From an uncultured Dialister sp. (lineage in GTDB: Bacteria; Bacillota; Negativicutes; Veillonellales; Dialisteraceae), in contig NZ_CAAFRZ010000262.1 in NCBI RefSeq assembly GCF_900765565.1, forward strand, positions 1 to 12,219: a stretch of DNA of 12,219 nucleotides, written 5' to 3'. Positions 6,117 through 12,219 of the stretch are shown one piece after another. Every line of letters begins with the position of its first letter. The stretch's first letter is position 1. The notes beneath the pieces are model-generated. The model was not told where the DNA came from, did no database searches, and saw nothing but the letters and a program-made list of their open reading frames with translations. The position numbers and the translations under genes are program-made.

Positions 6117-6319
6117 AATGACTCCTTTCTAATGGATGCTTCGCGGATAGCGACACTGGGGGTATAGCCTCCCGCTTCTGGCATCCAGCTGTCAGGAAAG
6201 CCCTGCAGCCTGCGGCACAAGCAGCCGTTGGAGCCATCAGGCGAAAAGCGCTGCATGCGAATCAGTTTCCCTGGAAGCGAACCGCCCCATACCAGTGGCT
6301 CTATCCACCAACATGCCAT
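6113..6319 (-). CDS. Doubtful 68-codon ORF filling the pheA-aroE spacer
   Basis: The frame opens with ATG directly after the pheA stop (TAG 6322-6320) and closes with TGA overlapping the aroE ATG as ATGA. That is the phasing expected of a real operon gene. AAAAGG lies about 8 nt before the ATG. Against it, the product (starting MACWWIEPLVWGG) is rich in Trp, Cys, Gly and Pro, shows no domain I recognise, and its last codons are simply the aroE ribosome binding site. An inverted repeat (GAGCCA near 6231, TGGCTC near 6296) suggests the spacer could instead be a repeat insertion. Treat it as a hypothetical. Confidence 0.22.
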   Translation of the reverse strand: MACWWIEPLVWGGSLPGKLIRMQRFSPDGSNGCLCRRLQGFPDSWMPEAGGYTPSVAIREASIRKESL

Positions 6320-7156
6320 CTACCTTTTACAGGACGGATAGTTGCCAAGAATCTTGAAATAGGTACACATGGATTCAAGACCCCTTAATGTCTGCGCATT
6401 GGCCGGATCCTCCAGCCGACCCATGACATCGATATGGAAGAAGTACTCGAAGGGCCTTCCTTCCATGGGACGGGATTCCAGATGGGTCATATTCATGCCG
6501 CCGTAAAAGAAGTACCCCAGCACATGGTACAGGGCCCCCGGTTCATGGCGCACGGAAATGACAAGGGTAATCTTATCTGCTTCCGGTTTGATTTCCATTT
6601 TCGGCCCGATAATGAAGAACCGGGTATAGTTACTGCTGTTGAAGAAAATATTTTCCGCCAGCACTGAAAGGCCATAGAGCCTTGCCGCTGTGCGGCTTGC
6701 CACGGCGGCCTGGTTCTTCTTCCCGTCCTGGGCCACCTTTTCCGCACTCCGGGACGTGGAAAAATAGGGCTTCAGGGTCCAGTCCCGGTGTTTGTTGAAG
6801 AAAGGCCGGCACTGGGCAAATCCCTGGGGATGGGAAAAGACCGTATCGATATCTTCCATCTTTGCCCCCGGAAGGCCCAGGAGGTTATGCTCGATCTTGA
6901 CCATCTGCTCTCCCACCACGGCACAGCCATAGCGCTGGATGAGATCATAGACTTCTGTGATGCCGCCGGTGGAGGAATTCTCAATGGGCATGACCCCATA
7001 ATCGATATCCCCTTCCTGCACCGCCTTCACCACATCTTCAAAGAGGGGAAAGTAGGATTCTTCCCGTTTCCTGTCACCAAACTGCTTTTCCATGGCTTCG
7101 TAGGTATAGGATCCCTTGGCGCCATAGCAGCCCACCCGTATTGCTTTATCTGACAT
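6320..7156 (-). CDS. pheA: Prephenate dehydratase with ACT domain
   Basis: It converts prephenate to phenylpyruvate, the committed step to phenylalanine. The 278-aa product is monofunctional. Residues 6-185 form the dehydratase domain, with PIENSSTGGITEVYDLI (58-73), FSHPQGFAQC (107-116) and NYTRFFIIG (176-184; the Thr-Arg-Phe active-site motif). Residues 196-278 form an ACT domain with EPGALYHVL (205-213) and ESRP (227-230), the motifs that bind phenylalanine for feedback inhibition in characterised enzymes. There is no chorismate mutase domain, unlike E. coli PheA. The ATG at 7156 lies inside aroC (11-nt overlap), with GGAGG 7 nt upstream. Confidence 0.95.
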   Translation of the reverse strand: MSDKAIRVGCYGAKGSYTYEAMEKQFGDRKREESYFPLFEDVVKAVQEGDIDYGVMPIENSSTGGITEVYDLIQRYGCAVVGEQMVKIEHNLLGLPGAKMEDIDTVFSHPQGFAQCRPFFNKHRDWTLKPYFSTSRSAEKVAQDGKKNQAAVASRTAARLYGLSVLAENIFFNSSNYTRFFIIGPKMEIKPEADKITLVISVRHEPGALYHVLGYFFYGGMNMTHLESRPMEGRPFEYFFHIDVMGRLEDPANAQTLRGLESMCTYFKILGNYPSCKR

Positions 7157-8246
7157 TGGAATTCCTCCTGTCCGTCAGCAGCAGGTCCAGGATCACCAGG
7201 GCCGCTGCATTTTCAATGACCGGAATGGCCCGAGGAACGATACAGGGATCGTGGCGGCCGCCGATGGAAAGGTCCGTATCCTCTTTTTTGGAAATATCGA
7301 TGGTCCGCTGCCGCCTTCCGATGGAGGCCGTGGGTTTCACGGCCAGCCGGAACAGCACGGGGCTGCCGCTGGAAATGCCGCCCAACACGCCGCCATTATG
7401 GTTCGTCAGGGCCACCGGATGGCCTCCTTCGTAATGGAGGCTGTCATTGGCCTCCGCGCCAAAGAGAGCGGAAAATCCGAAACCCTCTCCGAATTCGATG
7501 GCCTTCACCGCCGGCACGGAAAACATCATATGGGCCATCTCGCTTTCCAGGGAATCGAAGAAGGGATCCCCCAGTCCCACCGGAAGACCGGTCACCATAC
7601 ATTCCACGATGCCTCCCACCGAGTCCCCCACCTTCTGGGCAGAGAGGATAGCATCCTCCATGGCCTTTCTTTTTTCTTCTTCTATCACCGGAAGCTTCAT
7701 GGTATCCAGATAGCTGAAAAGTTCCTCTTCCTCCCCCAGCGGGTTAAAGGAACGGTCCTGGATGCCATGAATTTCCAGGGCATGGGCACCGATGGAGATA
7801 CTCTCCTTTTCCAGTACCTGCCTTGCCAGGGCGCCGGCAAAGGTGAGGGGCGCCGTAATGCGGCCGGAAAAATGACCGCCGCCCCGGTAGTCATTGAATC
7901 CGCCGTATTTTACATGCCCCGTATAATCTGCATGGCCCGGGCGCATGTGGTCTTTGAGAATATCATAATCTTTGGAATGCTGGTTTGTATTCCGAATTTC
8001 CATGGCCAGGGGCGTACCGGTGGTGTGGCCATGGAAGTAGCCCGAAAGGATTTCGAAGCTGTCTTTCTCCTTCCGGGGCGTAGCCAGGTTCGAGTTTCCC
8101 GGCGCCCGGCGTGCCATTTCCCGGCGCACCAGGTCCCAGTCAAAGGACAGTCCCGGCGGCAGGCCGTCAATGACGGCGCCGATGGCGGTGCCATGGGATT
8201 CGCCAAAAATGGTAACCTGTACTGTTTTTCCAAATGTGTTGCTCAT
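7146..8246 (-). CDS. aroC: Chorismate synthase
   Basis: It converts EPSP to chorismate using reduced FMN. The 366-aa product carries the family signatures: FGESHGTAIGAVIDGLPPG (14-32, with His18), RRAPGNS, RPGHADYTGHVKYG (about 102-115), the FMN-site RGGGHFSGRITA (about 121-132), and the C-terminal GGRHDPCIVPRAIPVIEN. The length is normal for the bacterial enzyme. The ATG at 8246 has AGGAG 6 nt upstream. It overlaps pheA by 11 nt downstream. Upstream it is cut off from aroA by 505 bp of repeats. I found no strong promoter in 8247-8320, so expression may depend on read-through or on a promoter in the repeat region. Confidence 0.97.
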   Translation of the reverse strand: MSNTFGKTVQVTIFGESHGTAIGAVIDGLPPGLSFDWDLVRREMARRAPGNSNLATPRKEKDSFEILSGYFHGHTTGTPLAMEIRNTNQHSKDYDILKDHMRPGHADYTGHVKYGGFNDYRGGGHFSGRITAPLTFAGALARQVLEKESISIGAHALEIHGIQDRSFNPLGEEEELFSYLDTMKLPVIEEEKRKAMEDAILSAQKVGDSVGGIVECMVTGLPVGLGDPFFDSLESEMAHMMFSVPAVKAIEFGEGFGFSALFGAEANDSLHYEGGHPVALTNHNGGVLGGISSGSPVLFRLAVKPTASIGRRQRTIDISKKEDTDLSIGGRHDPCIVPRAIPVIENAAALVILDLLLTDRRNSNVR

Positions 8247-8320
8247 AGGATGCTCCTAATGAATGTAAAACAAGGAATGAATTGGCCCATTGTCCCGGAT
8301 AACTGTATTCCTATTAGTTA

Positions 8321-8390
8321 GGAGTGAGGAATTAGGAGTGAGGAGTGAGGAGTGAGGAGTGAGGAGTGAGGAGTGAGGAGTGAGGAGTGG
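8321..8390. repeat. Heptamer tandem repeat (GGAGTGA)n
   Basis: Ten 7-bp units run without interruption: GGAGTGA, GGAATTA, then seven perfect GGAGTGA copies (8335-8383), then GGAGTGG. It lies between the aroC start region and the MITE-like element. A short perfect array like this is prone to slipped-strand length change. It is non-coding, so it would alter spacing rather than reading frame. Confidence 0.95.
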
Positions 8391-8392
8391 TG

Positions 8393-8675
8393 GTGGCGGC
8401 GCACAAATTATATAGCGCCGCCTTTTGGCTTCCCAACCAGCCCCGTCATTTCGACCGGTGTGACCATGCTTTGTGACTTGAAAGCTAAGGAATCGTTGTC
8501 AGATTTCATTCTTGGCCGAGTTATGACGAAGCAGTGCATAAAAATCCTTATGAAATCTGACTCTGCAAATGAATCAGCGCTTCCCTGGAGCCTTATGAAC
8601 ACTCGACTCGTCCGGAACATACGCTTTTCCAGGGTATACATATTCTGCGGCGCTTCATGAATTGTGCGCCGCACC
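8393..8675. mobile_element. MITE-like element with paired terminal hairpins
   Basis: Each end is a hairpin with an 8-bp stem and a 12-nt loop: GGCGGCGC/GCGCCGCC (8395-8422) and TGCGGCGC/GCGCCGCA (8646-8673). Read on opposite strands the two ends share GCGGCGCACAA and AGCGCCGC, so they form terminal inverted repeats of about 28 bp. The interior holds an inverted repeat (GTCAGATTTCAT near 8499, ATGAAATCTGAC near 8549) and a 78-bp core repeated upstream of tyrA. No transposase is encoded and no target-site duplication is obvious. The + strand end of the left hairpin is followed by TTTT. The element sits in the aroA-aroC gap of an otherwise compact operon. Confidence 0.6.
8511..8588 (-). repeat. 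78-bp dispersed repeat, copy 1
   Basis: Read on the minus strand, 8588-8511 matches 12077-12154 (plus strand) at 75 of 78 positions without gaps. The shared part runs from CCAGGGAAGCGCTGATT to ACTCGGCCAAG. The two copies are therefore inverted relative to each other. This one lies within the MITE-like element. Confidence 0.93.
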
Positions 8676-8751
8676 TTCCCCTTGGCCGCAGGCCATTCCC
8701 CTTGCGCCACTTCGCCGAAGGCGTTCCCCCACAGCTGCTTTGCCCACGACG
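8676..8751. other. Short GC-rich spacer between repeat element and aroA stop
   Basis: Small hairpins with three-base loops (TGGCC-GCA-GGCCA near 8683-8695, CGCC-GAA-GGCG near 8713-8723) resemble those at the left end of the window. No gene and no clear terminator for aroA are visible. Confidence 0.4.
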
Positions 8752-10026
8752 TTATCTTTCTTCCACCTTTCCTCCCAGTTTCCGGAAATCTTCCCAGAAC
8801 CGGGGATACGATTTTCTTACGCTTTCTGCGCCCTCGATGGTGAGGGGACCGGTGAGCCTGGGGGTAATGGAGGCCAGGGCCATGGCAATGCGGTGGTCAT
8901 TCCAGGAAGACACGGTGCCGCCGGAAAGGGAAGGTTTGCCGTGAATCAAAAGGCCCTCCGGCTTTTCCGTTATATCTGCCCCCAGTTTCGTAAGCTCCAC
9001 GGCCATGGCATGGAGGCGGTCACATTCTTTGAGCCGTACCCTTCCGGCGTGGATGATTTCCGTGGTCCCTTCGCTCACGGCCGCCATGGCAGCAAAGGCG
9101 GGTACCAGGTCCGGCACGTTTTCCGCATCCATGGTAATGCCGTGAAGGCTTCCCGTTCCTGCAGTCAGTCCCTCCGGTCCCTTTTCTATGGTTCCACCCA
9201 TGTCCCGGTACAGGGAGATGATAGCCCTGTCCCCCTGCAGGGATGTATCAGAAAGGCCGGTCAGTGTGATATGGCCGCCGGAAAGGGCAGCGGTCAGCCA
9301 GAAGGCGGCCTGGGAATAGTCCCCTTCCACGGAAAAGGTCCCCCTTTTGTACTGCTGGCCTCCCGGTATTTCATAGATTCCCTCTCCCCTGTTATAGACG
9401 ATAACGCCATGGCGGGCCAGGGTGTCTACGGTCATGTCCACATAGCTTTTGGATTCCAGAGGTGTGGTACTCACCAGCAGGGAGTCCGCCTCTGCCAAAG
9501 GCAGGGCGAAGAGGAGGCCCGTGAAGAACTGGGAGCTCACGTTTCCCGGAAGTTCATAGCGGCCGCCGGAGAGCTTTCCTTCCACCTCCAGCGGGAGGCC
9601 TCCCTTCGTGGCATAGGAAATCCCCTTTTCTTCAAAAATCCGATAATAGGGGATAAGGGGTCTTTCGGAAAGCCGGCCGTGGCCGGTGAAGACTACGTGG
9701 CTGCCGGAAAGGATGGCAAGGGGAATGAGAAACCGGAGGGTTGACCCCGATTCTCCCGCATCGGCAGTGAGGAGTCCCTCCTGTTTCCGCAGGCCCCCTT
9801 CGATGGTCAAAGTAATTCCTTCCTTTCCTTCCGATTTCTCCATAGCCACCCCCAGAAGGGAAAGGATGCGGCAGGTGGCTTCAATATCCTGGGACCAGGT
9901 AATGCCGGTAACCTCTGTTCTTCCTTTGGCCAGTGCGGACGCAATGATTTCCCGGTGGGTCATACTCTTGGAAGATGGCACCCGGAGCGTCCCCGTAAGG
10001 GGCCTTGGCGTAATGGTGATATTCAT
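8752..10026 (-). CDS. aroA: 3-phosphoshikimate 1-carboxyvinyltransferase (EPSP synthase)
   Basis: It joins phosphoenolpyruvate to shikimate-3-phosphate. The 424-aa product spans both halves of the family. Visible residues are Lys20-Ser21 and Arg25 in PSSKSMTHRE, the PEP/glyphosate loop DAGESGSTLRFLIP (89-102), SSQFFTGLLFALPLA, the catalytic aspartate region ENVPDLVPAFAAMAA, WNDHRIAMALA, and a C-terminal RKSYPRFWEDFRKLGG. The loop differs from the classical NAGTAMRP: Ser95 and Phe99 stand at the places of E. coli Thr97 and Pro101. The start at 10026 has GAGGAG 6 nt upstream, which overlaps the aroB stop; the two genes are 10 nt apart. Confidence 0.96.
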   Translation of the reverse strand: MNITITPRPLTGTLRVPSSKSMTHREIIASALAKGRTEVTGITWSQDIEATCRILSLLGVAMEKSEGKEGITLTIEGGLRKQEGLLTADAGESGSTLRFLIPLAILSGSHVVFTGHGRLSERPLIPYYRIFEEKGISYATKGGLPLEVEGKLSGGRYELPGNVSSQFFTGLLFALPLAEADSLLVSTTPLESKSYVDMTVDTLARHGVIVYNRGEGIYEIPGGQQYKRGTFSVEGDYSQAAFWLTAALSGGHITLTGLSDTSLQGDRAIISLYRDMGGTIEKGPEGLTAGTGSLHGITMDAENVPDLVPAFAAMAAVSEGTTEIIHAGRVRLKECDRLHAMAVELTKLGADITEKPEGLLIHGKPSLSGGTVSSWNDHRIAMALASITPRLTGPLTIEGAESVRKSYPRFWEDFRKLGGKVEER

Positions 10027-10036
10027 AGACTTCTCC

Positions 10037-11104
10037 TCAGCCTGTCACAATATACTTCGGAAGCTCCGACGTATCGATGGTCAGGAGCTGCGCTTTCCCG
10101 ATGCGTTCCAGCACCACCAGTGTAATTTTCTTTCCCCGCCGCTTTTTGTCATGCATGATCTGGGGAATCAGCTCCTCCGCCGGAACGGCGATGGATGTAG
10201 GCAGGGACAGCTTATGGAGCACCCGGATAATGCGGTCTGCCGTTCCTTTTTCCGTGATACCCATCTTTTCCGTCTGTTCCGTCATGAGGCACATACCCAT
10301 AGCCACCCCTTCGCCATGGGTAAAGGTGGAGTAATGGAAATACCGTTCCACCGCATGGCCGATGGTATGCCCGAAGTTCAGGACCTGCCGTTTTCCCGTA
10401 TCAAATTCATCTTCCTCCACCACCTTCGTTTTCTGGAGCACGCTGTGAAGGATGATTTCTTCCATATGCCTGTCCAGGTCCTCCTCTGTCTCCAGGGATT
10501 CGAAGATTTCAAAGAGTTCCGGGTCCCCGATACATCCGTACTTTACCGCTTCCGCCAGGCCGTCATGGATATAGCGGGGCGGCAGGGTCTTTAACAGGTC
10601 CGGATCAATGAAGACCCCCTTTGGCTGGTAGAAAGCACCGGCCAGGTTCTTCCCGCTTGGCAGGTCCACTGCCACCTTGCCCCCTACGGAGCTGTCGATC
10701 TGGGCCAGTATGGTGGTGGGTATCTGGAAGAAAGGGATGCCCCGCATATAGGTGGCCGCCGCAAATCCGCCGAGATCCCCCGGCACGCCGCCGGAAAGGG
10801 TAACGATGGCGTCGCTCCGGGACATGTCGAATTCCGAGAGCGCATCGTATACATCGGAGAGGACCTGGAGATTCTTGCTCGTCTCCCCTGCCGGAATGGC
10901 GATGACCCGCACATCAAATCCCGCCTTTGTGAGGACCTCCCGGATTGTATTCCCATAGAGCGGCTCCACATGGTCGTCGGTGATGACGGCGATTTTTTCT
11001 GCCTTCGTAAGGGCCCGGATTTTTTCTCCCACCCGGTGGATGAGGCCCCTTTCAATCTCAATGGTATAGGAGTCTTTCCCTAAGTCCACATTAATGGATG
11101 CCAC
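10037..11104 (-). CDS. aroB: 3-dehydroquinate synthase
   Basis: It cyclises DAHP to 3-dehydroquinate using NAD+ and a divalent metal. The 355-aa product shows the NAD-binding segment LSGGVPGDLGGFAAATYMRG (103-122), PTTILAQIDSSVGGKVAV (129-146) and GKNLAGAFYQP (151-161). The metal ligands are Glu185 (GLAEAVKYG), His246 (NFGHTIGH) and His263 (THGEG). The usual first Gly of GGGV is Ser104. The start is GTG at 11104, inside tyrA (14-nt overlap), with AAGGGA about 11 nt upstream. A second in-frame GTG at codon 6 has no better site. The N-terminus from the first GTG fits the family. Confidence 0.95.
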   Translation of the reverse strand: MASINVDLGKDSYTIEIERGLIHRVGEKIRALTKAEKIAVITDDHVEPLYGNTIREVLTKAGFDVRVIAIPAGETSKNLQVLSDVYDALSEFDMSRSDAIVTLSGGVPGDLGGFAAATYMRGIPFFQIPTTILAQIDSSVGGKVAVDLPSGKNLAGAFYQPKGVFIDPDLLKTLPPRYIHDGLAEAVKYGCIGDPELFEIFESLETEEDLDRHMEEIILHSVLQKTKVVEEDEFDTGKRQVLNFGHTIGHAVERYFHYSTFTHGEGVAMGMCLMTEQTEKMGITEKGTADRIIRVLHKLSLPTSIAVPAEELIPQIMHDKKRRGKKITLVVLERIGKAQLLTIDTSELPKYIVTG

Positions 11105-11951
11105 GATGTATCATTTCCCTTCTTCTTCTACCTGCTTCTTTTAAAAATTTCCTGATTTCTTCTTCATTTCCTGCGGCTATGGCCTCCCGGACCCTGTCCA
11201 GGGAAGTGCGGAACCGGTCAATTTCTTCCACCACCTTATCCCGGTTGGAAAGGAAAAGTGACGTCCACAGGTCTTCATTGATATCGGCCACCCTCGTTTC
11301 ATCGCGGAAAGAGCCGCCGATGAAATACTTTGTTTCGTCCGAGTAGGACCGGCTGTTCATAAGAGATGTGGCTACCACGTGGGGGAGGTCGCTGGTATAG
11401 GCGATGGCCCGGTCATGGTCCTCTGCCGTCACCACCGGCACATGGGCACAGCCCAGCTCCAGGGCAAGCTGCTTCACGGTTTCCAGATTTTCCTTCCGGT
11501 TCCAGGGTTCCGGGATAATGATGTAATTGGAGCCCTCAAAAATATGGCCATCCGCCTGGGAAAGGCCTGCTCCTTCCCGGCCGCACATGGGATGGCCGGA
11601 AATAAAGTCCACATCCTCCGGGAGAAGGGTCCTGAGTTCTTTGGCGAACCCGTTTTTGACCCCCGCAATATCTGTGAGCACCGCCCCTTTTCGAAGGAGG
11701 GACAGGTGCTCTTTGATAAAGGCCAGTGTCCCCTTTTCAGGAGTACAGAAAATGACGATTTCCGCCTTTTTCAGATCTCCCGGATCTATCGTATCTACGA
11801 TTCCCATGGCGACGGCCTCCCTGGCCACACTTTCCGTCCGGTTGATGCCGATCACCAGGTGCCCCAGTTCTTTGAGCCGTTTGGCAAAGGAGCCCCCCAT
11901 GAGGCCCAGGCCGATGACGGCCACAGGAATCCTGCTAAAGTCACTGTTCAT
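11091..11951 (-). CDS. tyrA: Prephenate (or arogenate) dehydrogenase
   Basis: It oxidatively decarboxylates prephenate (or arogenate) on the way to tyrosine. The 286-aa product has the dinucleotide fold motif VIGLGLMGGSFAKRLKELG (12-30), TDIAGVK (93-99), SGHPMCGREGAG (118-129, with the catalytic-type His120), YTSDLPHV (185-192, His191) and SFRDETRVAD, whose Arg220 is in the position of the substrate-binding arginine. There is no C-terminal ACT domain and no fused chorismate mutase. Prephenate versus arogenate preference cannot be read from the sequence. The start is ATG at 11951, behind AAAAGGAAA. An upstream in-frame ATG at 12008 would translate through a perfect hairpin and is rejected. It is the first visible gene of the block and overlaps aroB by 14 nt. 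Confidence 0.94.
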   Translation of the reverse strand: MNSDFSRIPVAVIGLGLMGGSFAKRLKELGHLVIGINRTESVAREAVAMGIVDTIDPGDLKKAEIVIFCTPEKGTLAFIKEHLSLLRKGAVLTDIAGVKNGFAKELRTLLPEDVDFISGHPMCGREGAGLSQADGHIFEGSNYIIIPEPWNRKENLETVKQLALELGCAHVPVVTAEDHDRAIAYTSDLPHVVATSLMNSRSYSDETKYFIGGSFRDETRVADINEDLWTSLFLSNRDKVVEEIDRFRTSLDRVREAIAAGNEEEIRKFLKEAGRRRREMIHRGIH

Positions 11952-11979
11952 AATGATTTCCTTTTTTATGATAAGCAAA

Positions 11980-12002
11980 GGGGCAGGAATGATTCCTGCC
12001 CC
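11980..12002 (-). promoter_or_regulatory. Perfect hairpin in the tyrA leader
   Basis: GGGGCAGGAA (11980-11989) and TTCCTGCCCC (11993-12002) form a 10-bp stem with a three-base loop. On the minus strand it is followed by TTTGCTT, so it is weakly terminator-like. It ends about 28 nt before the tyrA start. It may be an attenuator, or the end of an upstream transcript. I found no T-box or leader peptide rich in Tyr or Phe around it. Confidence 0.4.
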
Positions 12003-12076
12003 GCCCATGGTAAAGAAACAGGCAGGGCAACGGCAGCCGGGAGGATGGCCTCCACGGTGCAGCGACGCCCGGAAAC

Positions 12077-12154
12077 CCAGGGAAGCGCTGATTAATTCGC
12101 AGAGTCAGATTTCATAAGGATTTTTATGCGCTGCTTCGTCATAACTCGGCCAAG
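12077..12154 (+). repeat. 78-bp dispersed repeat, copy 2
   Basis: This copy matches 8588-8511 (minus strand) at 75 of 78 positions with no gap. It lies about 125 bp upstream of the tyrA start, so the two inverted copies bracket aroA-aroB-tyrA. Sequence beyond both ends differs between copies. Confidence 0.93.
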
Positions 12155-12192
12155 GATAAAAGGAAGGCGCTTTTATGTGCAGAGAAAGCGCC
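12155..12192 (-). terminator. Possible terminator of a gene beyond the right edge
   Basis: On the minus strand GGCGCTTT (12192-12185) and AAAGCGCC (12173-12166) form an 8-bp stem with an 11-nt loop, followed by TTCCTTTTATCC. It could end a leftward gene lying outside the window, or be an end hairpin of the repeat family, since it sits beside copy 2 on the same side as the left hairpin sits beside copy 1. No gene is visible in 12009-12219. Confidence 0.4.
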
Positions 12193-12219
12193 AACTTACC
12201 TTGGCTCAGCAGTCCTATG

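Noticed and set aside
8321..8390. CRISPR array
   Set aside because: The repeats are 7 bp and contiguous with no spacers, so this is a simple tandem array.
8408..8710. 100-codon minus strand frame in the aroA-aroC gap
   Set aside because: It lies across the MITE-like element and its hairpins, has no recognised domain, and is better explained as repeat DNA.
7251..9744. Long + strand frames opposite aroC and aroA
   Set aside because: Both lie antisense to genes whose catalytic motifs are clear, and neither shows a domain of its own.
11952..12008. ATG start at 12008 for tyrA
   Set aside because: The extension is encoded by a perfect hairpin and AT-rich leader, and the family starts close to the dinucleotide-binding motif.

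Overview
The window reads as a chromosomal segment of a low-to-mid GC Bacillota (Firmicutes). The evidence is strong AGGAGG-type ribosome binding sites, a T-box riboswitch, several TTG/GTG starts and clostridia-like protein variants. The gene set and sequence flavour suggest a Negativicutes member such as a Dialister/Veillonella relative; that placement is inference and no marker gene here settles it. Nine protein genes are secure. All are on the minus strand except one small tautomerase gene.

Left part (1-2300). Positions 1-416 hold no gene, only hairpins and short repeats. metA (homoserine O-acyltransferase, TTG start) follows. A methionine-specifier T-box with its own terminator and a well-formed sigma-70 promoter precedes it, so methionine synthesis should respond to uncharged tRNA-Met. 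Between the metA promoter and the amt gene lies about 570 bp without genes: an AT-rich half, then a cluster of five perfect DnaA boxes plus one near-match. It looks like a replication origin or a DnaA-binding locus and is the most interesting non-coding part of the window.

Middle part (2262-4704). A large gene encodes an ammonium channel (Amt) fused at its C-terminus to a whole P-II signalling domain. The T-loop of that domain lacks the usual uridylylated tyrosine and has other substitutions. The gene has a strong promoter, a structured leader of about 185 nt containing a terminator-like hairpin, and a good 3' terminator. Transcribed divergently from it is a small 4-oxalocrotonate tautomerase family gene.

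Right part (4816-12219). A near-complete block for chorismate and for phenylalanine/tyrosine synthesis is transcribed leftward in the order tyrA, aroB, aroA, [repeat gap], aroC, pheA, (small ORF), aroE, aroK. AroB makes dehydroquinate, AroE shikimate, AroK shikimate-3-phosphate, AroA EPSP and AroC chorismate. PheA and TyrA act after chorismate mutase. DAHP synthase, dehydroquinase and chorismate mutase are not in the window. Most junctions overlap or are within about 10 nt. The exceptions are the pheA-aroE spacer, which holds a 68-codon frame, and a 505-bp gap between aroA and aroC. That gap carries a heptamer tandem repeat and a MITE-like element with paired terminal hairpins. A 78-bp core of the element recurs in inverted orientation upstream of tyrA, so the aroA-aroB-tyrA block is bracketed by inverted repeats.
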